Below, in pieces: positions 13,201 through 27,700 of a DNA stretch of 64,000 bases. Within the stretch, counting starts at the first letter, position 1. Every line of letters begins with the position of its first letter. The notes beneath the pieces are model-generated. The model was not told the origin of the DNA. It worked only from the letters and a program-made list of their open reading frames with translations, and did no database searches. The position numbers were made by a program, and so were the translations under genes. This stretch comes from Trissonchulus latispiculum. Taxonomy: Eukaryota > Nematoda > Enoplea > Enoplida > Ironidae. Where the stretch lies: assembly GCA_030248195.1 (NCBI GenBank), contig JASAND010030600.1, positions 92,460-156,459 on the forward strand, read 5' to 3'.

Positions 13201-15721
13201 AAGATCCGTTTTTTGCTCTCGTAACAGAGCCAGAGCCTGCCTGGCAGCCTGTTGTCTCCCTCGTATCATTAATCTGGGTTACAGTTATTATTATTGAAGT
13301 GATACCTACTTGACATTGGCAGACAACAGCCAATCAAATATCAGAACCATCCTCATTGTTTGTGAAAGTATATATTACGGTAGCTTAAAGTTTACATTAG
13401 TACTGATGTGCTCTTACTTGAGGCGCGTCTGCTGGCATCTGATTGGCTGATTAAATTGACCAATTACTTTTCACAATTCTGTTTCCAGCATTTGAAACAC
13501 CGTAATCTACTTTTACAGGATATCTTCTCGCAAGCAGTGCCGAGTCGGAAGTTGAGAGCGTTGCTTTCCAATCGATAGGTTTATAATTTTGATTCAATTT
13601 TCCATTAATGATTCTTAAATTTTTTGCAAGGGCCAGAGGATAGCCGTGAAAACAACAAACTTAGCTTTCAAGTTAGAAAACTCGGAACAAGAGGAAATAC
13701 AAATAACCAAATCAAACAAATAATAATCAGGTATCCACATGTCCTGATATAAAGAAGAAGTAGCATAAGTTGAAACTGATTAATACATAGTTAAAATTTT
13801 TAACAAAATCAGCGCTTTATATGAAATCGGCAGTCGAAAAACCCATGTTTTGGAAGCAATTTTTAAATAATCTCATTTTAAGTGATTATGTCAACATCGG
13901 GTAAAGATAAAAGGGATAAACTGTCTATCTATTTATATACAATTCTACAAAAGCTGAAGGCTTGTCGCTTACTTTGCTTGTCTGTAATCATTCTAGATAT
14001 GGCAAATCTGCTCTCATTTCCTTGTGTAACCTCTGAATTTTGTTTATCTCAGATTTATCTCATAAATTGTCACAGTTTGCATTTCTACTCTCCAAAAAAT
14101 TTGTGGAAATATTTTATTTTCCATTTTCCACTTTCAGATCCAGTAATCTATCAAGCGGAGGGGGTGGATTTGGTCGGGGCCGCTTGGAATCCATCCGGCA
14201 CTGTTTTAGCCTTGGCCGGGAAGCTCAAGGAAGCCACCGAAGGAGAGCAAAATCTGGTCCAATTTGTCACACCCGTTGGACAGGTGGGAATACTAAACTT
14301 AGTTTTTTTAACCTTTTTCCATTTCAACGTTACCAGTAGCACTGGCTGCTGCTATACTGATTTAGTAGGAGATATTAACTTTAATGACTAAGTTGATTGT
14401 AAACTATTAATATGGCATTAATTAACTAAACTAATTATATAATTATATATAACTATAACAGTAAACAGGTCAGATCATTCAATCCTCTAAGTTCTACCAT
14501 ACACTATGTAGCATGATGTTGGATCTGGATCCCAGTGCAGGGGCTTGAACCCAAATTTTTGAGTGGTCTCTGTGCCTTAAGCATAAACTAATGCTAATAG
14601 TAGCATAGCAATTTTTAATAATTTTGCAACATTTTAAAATTCTGATCGATTAGTTCGAAAAGTTAAGAAATTTTAGTATAAGTTTGCGGTGAAGCTGGAA
14701 TTTATTAGGAATTTCTTTGCGATTACCGTTTTTTCCGGCCATTTCTACTCAATTTCTTGGCTACTTTTTCTACTTCTTGCCCTAGGGCTTGGGCGGTGGG
14801 CAAACGGTAGGGTTTGTATCTTGTTTAGGCTAAGTTGGGGAGGAGGGTCTTGTACCCCAATACTCCCCTGTTAGCCTATGCTTTAAGCAGACAAAAGAAA
14901 CTATAAATCAGCTAACTATTTAGCTTACATCACCATGTAAACGAGAGTCTCACTTTCTGTAGCGTAGCTATGTAAGTTGACTTTATTGTTACAGCTTCTT
15001 CGAACGCTTAAAATTCCGGGAAAGGAGATTGCGGGATGTTCCTGGGAAGGAACCGGATTACGGATTGGGTTGGCGGTGGATTCTCATATATTCTTTGCCA
15101 ACATAAGACCCGACTATAAGGTGAATATACTATTTATTGGTTAGTGCTGCCTATTTTGATAACTTTCCTTCATTAAATAATGAGTTTCACCTTAGTCAAA
15201 ATAACATAACGGGAGTTAAGGGGAAGTTTGTGTGCTCACGAAAGGAATTATGAAAGGATGATCATTTATGGACGTTTTTGGACTCTTGGGTTCCTTTTCA
15301 CGAGGGTAGAGTAGAGTAGAGTTAGAATCAACGGTTTTAACTCGCTTTAACTCCACTCAAGCTTGAGTTTCCCTCTGTCAACTCTTTCATGAAAAAGATT
15401 AATTGTACCTCTACTCTATCCTTTCTTGAAAATGTCCTCAGGTCCGAATTTTGCATGTATATTTTGTAGTTCACACGATACATTTATTGCACAACAGTTG
15501 GGCAACAGTCAACAAATGATTTTTTAAACGATTAGTAAAGGTATGCATTTTATTGTTTTAGTGGGGTTACTGTGGGAACACTGTAGTTTACAGTTTCTTC
15601 AAGCCGGACCGAATTGATCAGGGATTGGCTTTCTGGGACAGCAAACTGGATGAAGTAATTTTCCAAAAACTGTTTTCCGTTTATTTATTTTTATTTTGGA
15701 CAGCCATGCAGCATAATCATG

Positions 15722-15761
<40 letters not shown>

Positions 15762-18700
15762 TAAAAACTATAATCACAGATTAGAAATGTCACTTTTTCC
15801 AAGTTGATATTCAGTTTAAAGCGTAGTGAAACTACATTAAATTATTTCAGATCAATGTTCGATATGTTAGAGAGTTGTTGGGAGTAGCTTGTCACAAAGA
15901 GTACTGCGTGGTGGCCTATCGCTCAGACAGTTTTGAAAATGCTCAGGTACGCCCAGCTAATTAATATAATAAATTAATACGAGGCTTAATTAGGTTCCCT
16001 TACTTGGCTCGACTGAAATTTGTACGTAGTTATTTACGTATTTTTATATTTACTATTTTAATATTTAAAATTTTCACTATTTTATTTAATATTTAAAAGT
16101 ACGTAATATTTTATTTATTTATCTCATTTATTTATTTTCTCATTTTTCCTAGTTATGTGATTACGCAAAAGTATGAATATCTAAATAAACAATACTAACC
16201 CTTCTTCAATTATTTTGTTTTATTATTTTACTTTGTTACATAATTGTTGCAGTTTGTTCTGGAACTGTGTAACACCATTGGAACTCCGGTGGACACCAAG
16301 TTCATCGAAATTGAACCAATCGCCCTGGCAGTGAACAGTACCTACGTCATCGCCGCCAGTAAGGAAGCTTTCTATCTGTGGCAATTTTCCCTTCCTCGAC
16401 GCTCAACTAAGGACGCCAATGTACCACTCAGACGAGCCGGCGCCAAAGAACGGTACAGTTTCCCAGCGAGTGAGCTAAAATGATGGTTTGATGAATGATA
16501 AACTTAAGCTTCATTTTATTTACAAATTACAATGTAAGATACACCTACATACAATATACAGAATAGGCATGGGCAACTTAAACGCTCTGATGTCAGCCTT
16601 TAGTCGTTGACAGTAGTAGTAAAGTGCAGGTTACGATAAGTGCAACTTCACCTGCACGTTGCTGCGTTCTATGTTTTAAGGTATGACGAAAAAGGTATTA
16701 ACTTATAATTTTGATGATTATCCTTAAGAATAGTCTGAACGACGAAAGGCTTCTTCAGAGTTTAGAGTACAGTTATAGTGCAAACTAACATTAAAGATAG
16801 AATACAATGCCAAAACTTATAAATATCTCTCGAAACAGTTTAGACAAAATGAACAGATTCATCTTTACATACAGTGAACAAAACAAAAACCAAACTGTGG
16901 TGTTTTACTACAAACAAATTGACCAAACCCTTACTGTTCTCAAAACGTAATCACATTCACTGTTCAGGTTTTCTCTGACAGGCTAGTTGGAGGTGAGGGA
17001 GGAACCCAAACCAAGTTTTAAAGACCGGAAAAATAGTATTTTCCTATGGATAAGTATTTATAGTTCAATGACCTGAAATTCGTGACACGACACCAAATAA
17101 TTTTAAATACCTTCTAAAATACCTCATACCACGTTGAATTTAGAAATTGGGAATTTCTAATTTCGAATTCCAGGCGTAATTTCGATGCGGGCCATAACTG
17201 TTACAGTATTCACATACGGAGTTTAATATTGTTAGGCCATAAATTTAAGTGTATCCTAAGTTCTTCCTTTATACCAGAGCTTTGTTCACTTCCAGCCCCC
17301 CTGGACTGTCCTGGGGGTCCTCTGGGCCCGTGCTCCCCTTAAAACTGGCCACACTGTTAATTCTGGAGTACAGTTTCTGTATCGAGGGCACGGAAGCGGT
17401 AGCCGCAATCGTAACCGCATCCTCCAGAGTTTCCGGGAGATTTTGATTTTTGGTTTCCGGCAACAGCAGCAACAGAATTCCGGACAGAATAGCCACACAT
17501 CCGTAGGTAAAAAAGGGGAGCCAAGCCTCCACATAGAGACCGACCAGGTAGATTTGGGGTGCAATCATACTGCCGACTCGGGCAATCGTGGAGCCCATTC
17601 CCACGGCCGTATTTCGCATCGACGTTGGGAACAGTTCTGCGGTATAGTTGAAGATGGCTGCGAAAGCGGCGGCAACGCAGAGCTTTCCCAGCATCGCAAA
17701 GGTAACGATCAGCCAGCCGTAGTCGGTTGGTATGATGGCGCTGGCAACGACCGATACGCCGGCCAGCGTCATCATTAGGACGTGCGTTGGCTTACGGCCG
17801 ATCTTCTCCAGCATTATGATTACCATTATGCAACCTAGAACGGTGAGACAAGGCGAATTTTTGGGTCGTAGGTGCTGCAGTGACAATTAAATTTATTTAA
17901 TTATACTTTGTGCAAGAGGTCGGCTAATTACTAATTACCAATTTATATAGAACTACGATCTAACTAGTAACCACAAAGTGCTACTTTTTTCATTAAAATG
18001 TTTCTAAGGGTTGCTTGGTTAGCTGAACATTAATTGTTGTATAATTTATATTTTTTCTGGAGACAAATGCTTTGGAATTATTTCTTTGTTTGCACCAAAA
18101 GCATTGATAGATGTTTAAACTGCTGAACATTCGCGTTTTAGTGTATACTAATTAATTAATTTATTAACAAATATCGGTTATCACTAGTCAACCTGCTCGT
18201 CATCTAGATTTCAAATCCAAATTTTAATCAGTGATAATATAATGGTATATCATATTGTTTCTGAGTATATTTTTCTGTACCTGGTATTTCCATAAAGCCA
18301 CAGAGTACGTAGTTGATATAGTCATCCCCTGGGAGATTGGTACTGTTTAGAGATAGACCGTAGTAAAGCATAGAGGCTGAGAACCAACAGTAAAATACAA
18401 TGATGGCTTGTCGACACAGATTCCAATGCTTCAGAATGGATAAGATATTGGACTGCTCTGTTCTGAAACAGTTGAGATTAGATTCCTTAAATATTTTAAG
18501 TATTAAATTCCTTAAATATTTATGTATTTTATGCATGCGAAATTAGGCTTCGAATTCCGGTTAAAGCTCATTCCACTGAAGCACCTGTAGGTATGTAGGC
18601 AGGTAGACCATATGAGCAGTAAGCAGAAGACCGCGGGGGTTTGAGTTCCACCAGGTACCCGATTATTTCCTGATATTTGTCGGTGTTTAACTTTTTTCCT

Positions 18701-21700
18701 TCTTTCTGTTCTATTTGTTTATATAATTTTGGAAATTGTATGAAATAAATGTAAAACAGACTTCCATAGGAATGAATTTAATGCATAAATTATCTGAACT
18801 TTGTGTTATTGTTGTTATAATACTTGAAAACTGATGAATGGGAATAAATTGATTGTCCTTTCAGTCAAGTGAATTTATTAAATTTAAATTTAATTAGACA
18901 AATTTAGTAAATAAGTCTTATGTAAGTTATGTAAGTCATACTCAGTGTCTTCCGTCATTGTTTTCATATCATTTTCGATCATCTTCTCAATTTCCTCATT
19001 TGAAGTAGATCGACCATCCAATTTGGCTACTTGTTTGATAAACTTCTAGAATAAAATTAAAAATTACAATGGACAGTCAAGTGAAACGAAATAGAAAATG
19101 CATATACATAGTTTCTTTCAGTGCTTGAAAGTGTAAGCAGGATAGGACTGCTACTGATTGGCTGTTGTTTTGGCTTGAAGTGTCCTCCTTTAAAAATTGA
19201 AATCTTATCGAATGCCGAATCCTTCGTTCTCAAATGCATATCCTGCTCGGATTAGGGAAACTTTTCGCTATCATATGGACTGGAGTGACTGTAGTCTAGT
19301 GGCTTGCTCTTCTACTTATATCATTGGAAGCTTTTGGTAGCACTATCATTGATAGTTCTGGGTGATAGTCGAACTGAAGTCAGTCTTGTCTAGTGGCTTA
19401 CTCTTCTTCTCATTAAAACTGTAGGTGAGAGTCAAGTCTGACCTTAGCTTCATCCTTTCGTCCCTGTATGAGGAGCCACTTGATGGAGGGTGGCATAATC
19501 CAATAGTGAGGCACCAACAGGAGTGTCCAAACGGACAGACTTAGTTGGAGCATCTGCCAGTTCCTGATCAGATAAGCCATCAGACCCACAAACATGTAGC
19601 CAACGCAGAACATACCCGCTGTCAGAATACCGTACACTGTACGCATAGTACCGCCTGCAATATACACAAGAAAATTGAACCAATAAAACTTAACTGTTAA
19701 CTGATATTAATCTGTAAAATATTTTTTAAATTTGTCATGTTATGAATGAATATTATATAAAAATAAAAATTGCTGTTACTGTGGACTGAATATGGACTTT
19801 GTGTCTGTGCTGAAAATGTGAAGCGTGATCGTGTAAAATTAAAACGAAGTGCCATGGAATTAGATATTTAACAATTTACTAATCAACACATAAATAAGAC
19901 GAAATGACGATTCACGTATGCATATTTTTTCGTTGTTAAAATTTCAGATCTTGTGCTGAGAAAGCAGGTTTCGTTGCTTTCCCAAGCTGTTCGAGATGTT
20001 GAACCACCAACCTTTCGGTTACAAGCCGAACAGTAGCAAGTCACGCAACATGTACAGCTTGCTTACTTGTAAGCTCGATAATGAGAACATAGGCACTGAC
20101 ATAGGCACCATGTGAGAGCGCACCGCTGATCAAATGTAGAAGACACAGAAGTATGTAGTTGGTCACAACGGTTCTCAAATGATGCGCTATGATTCCAATA
20201 AAACTGAAAGCCAGAAAAATGTTCCTTCGTCCGAAATAGTCAGACAGAAAACCTATAAAAATATATTTTATAAGCTAAGAATAATCAAAGGTGAATTTGA
20301 ACACATAAAGAACTGGTAATATTAATTGATGCTTTAAAAGAATAGCAGTTAAAATTATGGTTCCAAGCTGAAAATCAAATCTAAATCAATTTAAATTTTA
20401 TTTCGTTAAAATCTATGAAGTTTTTTATACCTGAGGAGGCAGAACCCAGTAGTAGACCAGCCATATACATTGTAGTGGCCAATTCTCTTTTCCAGGCTCC
20501 ACTTTCGCAAACCATGTCTAATTTTGTGGATAAAGTTGAATGATACTGCGATCTGTCGTAGATTATTCTAAAATGAAAATTCGAAATGGAAATGGAATGC
20601 AAAATATGGTTAAGCAAAAGAAAAGTGTACATGCCACAATTACAGGCATATTCCTTATTGTGAAACTTAGGACAAGACACAAATTAAGCCAAGTTCTCAG
20701 AATTCAGCTTAAAAAAATTTATGAAAGTTAAAAAACATAAAATCACTATTCAAATTTTAAAAAAATCACCCATGATCACAGGCAATCGAATTTTCTCTGG
20801 TACAGTTTCCATTATTGTCAGTTCCGTTGGGACAGTATCTACAGTACATCGCCTTTCCTCGATCTATTTTCTTGGGGGCAAATCTCATGGGGAAAGTGTC
20901 GTGGGAAATTTCCGGGGTATAAAAGGGGCCAAGGGTGTCATTATCCGAATCAGGAATGAGACAGCGGGCCGGGGATACGGCAGCGGTAAAGGTGAAGGAC
21001 ATGGTCTGCATACCGCTGATAATGAAGGGAAGAAATAGGGGTAGAAACATCAAAATATGATATCGAGTGCATTGGCTGAGAAATTTCTCTGTCGCCTGCA
21101 TTGCTTGCTTCCTGTTCCAAAATTGTGTTTATTAAATCTAAATTAAATGGTAAATTAAATTATATTAAATGCTAAATTAAATGCATAAATTTCAATAATT
21201 CAGGGGATGGTTTATGGTCGAACTTTTTCAAGGTTTGGAATTTTCAACTATTGTCATTCAATCTTCAGTTTAATCAAATGTTTAACACATTTCCTGATTT
21301 ATAAGACTAAGTTAACTATTACTATGTAAAATACATAGCTCCAAGAGTACATAATAGAATAAGAGTATGAAACTCTTACGCTACTATGTACTAAACATAC
21401 TTTACATGCTCCGGTCGTTAACTCGGGACCCCCGCCGAAAGTCTCGGGGGGGGTCCTGAGTTAACGACCCGAGCATGTAAAGCATGATTAGTACATAGTA
21501 GCGTAAGAGTTTCATACTCTTATTCTATTATGTACTCTTGATAGCTCCTTATCCAAATGTCAGAAGGTCTATTTTTCCAATCATATACTTTTGGATGCGT
21601 TCTTTGAGAGGGGGGGGGGGAGCCGAAGCACGTGGGCCTGGTTAAAGCTTAAAGCACTTGCAAAGATTCAGAGAATAATGGAAGACCTAAAAATTTAAAG

Positions 21701-24700
21701 TTGCTCTAAGACAAATGTTGCAAATGAGCTACCGACCCTGACGTCGTTGTAATATAAATTAATATTGCCTAAATGTTAATGTTAACATTAATATTTCTAG
21801 AAGGAACTTGTCTGTCAATCATCTCAAAAACCAGAAAATGGTCTTGTCTTACACAACTTTTGTACATAGTTTTAAAATTGTAATCTATTGATCTGATGCT
21901 GCGACAAGCCTGTCAGGGTAATTACAAGAAAATTAGGTGCTCCAGGAAATTTATGCAGTCTGTTTAAAGCGGTTTTTGTCGCTCTTAAAACTCTTATCGG
22001 TTAGGAAATAAATTATTCCGACATTCAAAGGTGTGAATAAGACTGACTTAACCTTATTTGTTATCAATAAAATGTGGTGATAACTGGATGGTACCGGGGT
22101 CTCGTCTGTCCTACCGCAAGGAAATGAACAGTAAATATATTTACTTACTTAGCTAATAATCAGCTTGTCTCTCACGTGTAAAGTTAGCTTTACAACATGT
22201 CAGACAGTTGACTTTATTTGAGAGATGCCTGGAATAGTTAAGGCTGTCTGTTAGTGATAAATATAGCGTGTAAATGTATCATCAAGATAATGTAGCTGGG
22301 ATGGGATTAATTTTTGTAAAAAAGTGGATGTAAACACAATCCAATTGGCAAAAACAAGTCATTCTTCACCTTAAAAGCAGAAATTTCCGCTATCTTTTGA
22401 GCGTCGAAAATTCCTTAACCAGATGTCTAAGCTGTAAACCATTTCTGTGTTCCTGTATAATCTGGTTTTGTAAGGCTTATTTGGGAAAGTTAAGCTGGAA
22501 ATGGTTGAAACAGGAAAAATAAAGCTTAAATTTAGACTAAAGCTTAATATGTTGGGTTCTGCAATTTGTCAAAATGCTGGCAAACGTGACACACTGTGAA
22601 AGGCTTTTTAGAAGTGATAAATCTGGTATAAACCGGGCGGCTAAATTCTGAGCGCTCTTTGTCTTAAAATGATCAAGTTGAAGTTCATCTTTCTCGTACG
22701 CGCCCGTTTATTTCTATGTCAAACTGGGAGTAAGTTGGAGTTAGAGCCCCACGGCTTGGATTTTCCAAATTAGTTCCCAAATCTGAAATTTGCGTAGAAT
22801 TCCCAAAGAGCAGAGAGCATGGACAAGTGTACGAAAAAGAAAACAAATGAGGTAGAGTTTTCACAACTCGTTTAACGTTGCAAAAGAAAAATCAAAACTT
22901 AGTTTGTTTTGTTTATAGTTTAGGTAAGGATGGTCTGAAAAGCAACTGACCATCCGGAATAGATCTAATTGTAGGGATTCGAGCTGCTATCTTGGAAGTT
23001 GGCCAACTCGGGAGTTGAGCAATTGGGGATACGTCTTTGAGGAAGACTGCCTTAAATCCTATTGATTAAAATTCAGCTTTTAAAGTAATGCCGGTTACGA
23101 AACGAACATGCCAGAAACACCAAAACGTTGCCAGCTGCGGTCATGGTTAGTTAACACGAACTGTGGTTACACAAGCTTTTCAATTCTTTATATAGCTACA
23201 AAGTTAAGGTGTCACAAAGAAGGAAGCATTAAAACCAGGAAAGTCCTAACAAGTAGGCTCCTAAAAAGGAGCATTATCCCGCTGTCGAGTTAACAATCGC
23301 TTTTTGTCAGGGTGTCCAACATTGGCAGCAGGTCAAAGAGACTTTTATATAACATACATGCTGTTCTCCGAGGTTCGCACAATATTAGATACAGCAACAT
23401 GGTTCGATGGTTTGAGTGCAAACATGAGATAAGCAGATGAAACAGAAGTGACAGAAGGAAGGGGAGGGGAAGACAGATTACTTAAACATGATGTAAGAAA
23501 AAACCACACCAGAGGTGGAACGTGGTCATCTGATCTCTTTTGACTGGGTTACCAGGCCTACAGTATTGATCTTCATCTGCTTACGCAGTGTTTTAATCCT
23601 GTTAGAAAATACGGCTTAAACCCAGTTTTTGCTGAGACTTTCCAGATTTTGTCTGGAATCTGTTTCTTTAGAACAGGCGATCTTTATTTCTTCTCGAGCG
23701 TTAACTGATCTGTAATTATGTAACCTAATTTGCATATTTGCGTAATCACAATGTTGCAGTTCCTATTTCAACCAAAGGGGGCAACGTTAAGATATTTAAC
23801 ACTCACATAATCCTTCACAGTAACCTGGCCCCCTCTTCGCAAATTTTAAAATTTTATTATTTGCTACAAACCGAAGTCATAGCTAGCCAGGATAAAATTT
23901 AAATCTGGTGCAGGGTGTCCGTTCGCTGAAAAATTCTGCCGCAGGCCCCTGCGTTCAAAAAAGCAGCCAGATACTAGGCATATGGTGAGCATATATGCAT
24001 TTCGAATAACATCATGACTTCAATTCAAAATACAGCTAAAACCATTACAAGTATCCCGCCTCTAGGCGGGATAAAAAGATCACTAAAGAGCTATTTTGAA
24101 AGGTTTTGCCAAAATTTAATAGCTTTTAAGAATGGACAAATAATTAGCATCAAAACAACTGACTAATGCTGCGGATGTTTACGTGAGTAAGCTGACAGCC
24201 AAATAAGTGCAAAACAAGCAAACAAGTTGCATTTTGCTGTTTTGCAAGGGCAAAAGTGGTTAAATTAGACTAAAATCAACAGAAATTGGACGTCTTTTTA
24301 TAGTGGCAGCTACTGATAGAAGCAACATTTCAGGCTAGGAGGTACGCAGGTTTTCATAAAACCAGAATTTCCCGGATTTAAGGGGCTGGAACCGTGATTT
24401 TCCAGTGCGCTAAGTTTCAGCCGTCGCTTGTTTTGGAGTGATTTAAGGCGCCAGTTAAGTGTATGCTAAATAAGCCGGTGCTAGGAGAAATGTCACTTGG
24501 CCTGTTTGAGTAAATGCTGTCTGCAGCTTCTTCTAGAATAAACGAAGATTTTGGAAAAAACATGACATTTTTGCTATCAAAAATTAATATTCCGGATAGA
24601 AGTATCTGCGGAATCTGACAATTTTTTGTATCTTTTTCTGCCACGGTTGTTATCACACGTTCAAGCGTTTTTTGGAAAAGTTTTTGCAATCAACACGTGA

Positions 24701-27700
24701 ATTTGATAAACCTTTAGAACTTCTGGTTTGTCACTTATAGCAGGTGTATGCTAAAACTTGTTGGTTTCTGGAAGAAGTCGAATAACGTAAATTCTGCATT
24801 TAGGACAGTTGGCTCCTAATTTACGGGGCGTGTGGCGTATTTATGACGTTAGTTGTAAACAAATGATGGTAACAGCAAATACCAGCCTCTTGTATTTATC
24901 ATTTGAGTAATTAAGTTTTGCAAAAACATCAAAAAAGGGTTTACTCCAAATTAGGCATCTCCTAGTTCGGAAGCCTAGCTTTTTGCAACAAAAGGCCCAA
25001 GAACTGAAAGTACGTAATACCCAGCTTATATAAGTATTACAGCTTCCTGTATGATCACATATATTTACCTAACTTGTAAAAGTTAACCCTAATTTTGGTA
25101 GTTTTATGATGTATCTTGATCAACGAGAACGGGGACTCAGATCGTTTATCGTTTAGCGCAGGCAAACCTCCGAACGTGCAGAGTGGTGGTAGTAGCTGGG
25201 TTTATTTTAGACAAAAAAGGTGGGGAGAGGGGAAAGTTGGAGAGTTGGGGGAGCCCCCCACTTTTCGACCTCCTCCCCCTAGCTGGGTTTATTTTAGGTG
25301 AAAAAGTGGAGGGGAGGTCGAAAAGTGGGGGTGGGGTGAATAAAATACCAACAATACAGTAAACATTAGCCTGTTTTCCACATATACTGCTATGACTATG
25401 CTAAAACGTGCTCAAAAACTGAGTTTGAGTACCAAAATAGGCGATTTTTGACCAAAAAATTCCGGCAAAGCCGGAACATTTTTGAAATTTTTGACCAAAG
25501 ATCCTCAAAATTTGGCATTTTCTGGGTACCACATGGTGAGTGGGGGGAAGCCCAAAAAGTGGCGGTAGGCGGAGTGAGGGGGAGGAAAGGTCGAGTGGGG
25601 GAGACCCGAACAGTGGGGGGCCGTCCCCCAGTAAAGTAAACCCAGGCAGCAGTAAGAGGAGTCGATTGATCTTTTGCTATGCTAAGAATGAAGCTTGCGA
25701 TTACAACTTTAAAGTGTAAAATGGAAAGGAAATTAAACTATTTTATAGCATACAAATTGAGAACATTAGGTTGTTCAATTCAAAGTTAGAACTCAACAGA
25801 TTGAATAGGAGAAGCATAAAGCTTGGAAGGTTGTTGATGAATCCAGTTTATATAGGAGGTGCAAAGCAATTATTGCAGTTTCACATTTTAATTCGCCTCG
25901 CAAATTAGGTGTGAAGTTTTTCGACTGAAAACTAGACACAACATTGTCCCTTCTGCTTCTAAACTAGGTCAAGCTAGTCATATCAGGAAATAACTAGTTC
26001 TAGTAATTTTTTCAAAAAACAAGCCATGACAAATTTCGCTGTCTTCATGGTCACGTAATTGCTAACAAAACAGTCCATTTTTTACTAATTATGTAGCTTA
26101 TGCTTTACGTGGTTCCGGTTTTAGCCGGTTTCGTTTCGTACCAGTTTAGTCTAAAAACAAAAAAGAATAATGGTCTCTGGTTCCCTGATGGGTCGGTCAC
26201 GTTCAATCCGCCATAAGGCAGGCATAGGCCAGTCGTGACTAACAAAAATAGCCTGGAACATTTGTGACAAAAAATGAGTCACCCATTTTCCGGAATGGTC
26301 ATGCTTTTATGCCAGAAATTTTGAGACTACTTTGTGTTACAAACTTTCAGGGCTATAGTTTTTGTTATTTTCATGACTCTCCCTCAAAGATTGCTGTATG
26401 TAACGGACCTATAATTTGAGGAGCCATTGCTATTGTAGTGTATATGTATATGTGTGCACGTGCTGTATAAGCTTACAATTAAGCATTAACCCGAAAACGA
26501 ATTCCAGATTTGTGGTCAGCGCTCCAGAAAACACCTAAAGTTTTTAGGCCATCTCCGAAAATGTGAATTTTGACCATCTAATTTTGCTAAATACCAAACC
26601 ACCTCAAAAAGGGGTCCACCACCGCATAAACCCCACCACCTCATAACCCCCCCAATAATACACTATTTTATGACCTATTACTACTAATGTAAAACATACT
26701 TAAAAAACAAAGATGAAATTTTGAAAAATCCTCAAAGAACATCGGTTTTAAAACGTGGGCACTGGTGTACAAAATTTTAGAGCGTGGACATGTGGACATG
26801 TGCGGGCGGACGTGGACAAGACCTGTGTGGACAAACGTGGACGTGGACACTGAAGTTCTTGTCCACTTCCAACTCTGCCCCTTGTCTCCTCCTGTGTGAT
26901 ATCTTTCCATTCCTGCGGATTTGTCTGACAGCTGGCCTTTGTTATAGGTGGCCGGTGACTGTTATAACTGCTTGTATGGTAATGTAGTGTCCCGCCCATG
27001 CGTCTGTGTATTATAATAAGAATTATTTATAATCTTTAGGGTTGGTTAGGTTTAGCCTAAAATAGTTTACGTAGTATTTCTATAGAGTTAAATCTATTGG
27101 CGAGGCTTCCCCAGGACTGGCTCCCCCAAGCCAGGCATGTTCTCTATTGTGGGCGCAACCCTAGCAGTGGTCTCCTCTTTATGATTGGCACTCCCACTAC
27201 ACTGTTATACCGCATTAAAACTTTAAAGCTTTATTAAGCATTGCAACTTATGTATCTAGACAATACGTACACTAGGATGACAAGAGACTGGGCATGACAT
27301 ACTCAATTTAAACCTTACCTTAGTTTTACCGTATTCGTGACAAACACGACGGCGGGCGTTTGGACGATTGGTAAAGCGTATTCCGGCTGTCTTTGCTTCA
27401 CTTACTCGCTCTAACTTTTATGCACGGAGACGAAAAGCACAGACAATACGTACTAGTGGACTGAACGCATGCCTTTACTAGAGCATTAACATGATAATAC
27501 AGTATTTAATAACGATTAATGAACAAGTCATATACTGTCATAAAAATGAAATAGCCATCACATACTTGGTTTGTTTGCAAACGTTTGGAGAATTACAATT
27601 TCATTTCCGTTGTATTCACTGATGCCCGCTTCTGGGTCAACTCTTCTCAGAACTCGTATTTTTCACTTGATCCATTCCTGGATGGAGGAGGTACACGGCG

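Noticed and set aside
14520..14575. tRNA-like B box (minus GGGTTCAAGCCCC)
   Set aside because: No A box or anticodon arm at the right distance.
19983..20045. Functional tRNA-Thr(TGT) gene on the minus strand
   Set aside because: The anticodon arm is canonical but D arm and acceptor stem are not; it resembles the other SINE heads.
24417..24689. 90-codon minus-strand frame
   Set aside because: No domain, no splice context, no similarity that I recognise; likely chance in an intron.
26668..26999. Two overlapping minus-strand frames of about 80 codons
   Set aside because: They arise from the GGAC tandem tract and have no recognisable content.
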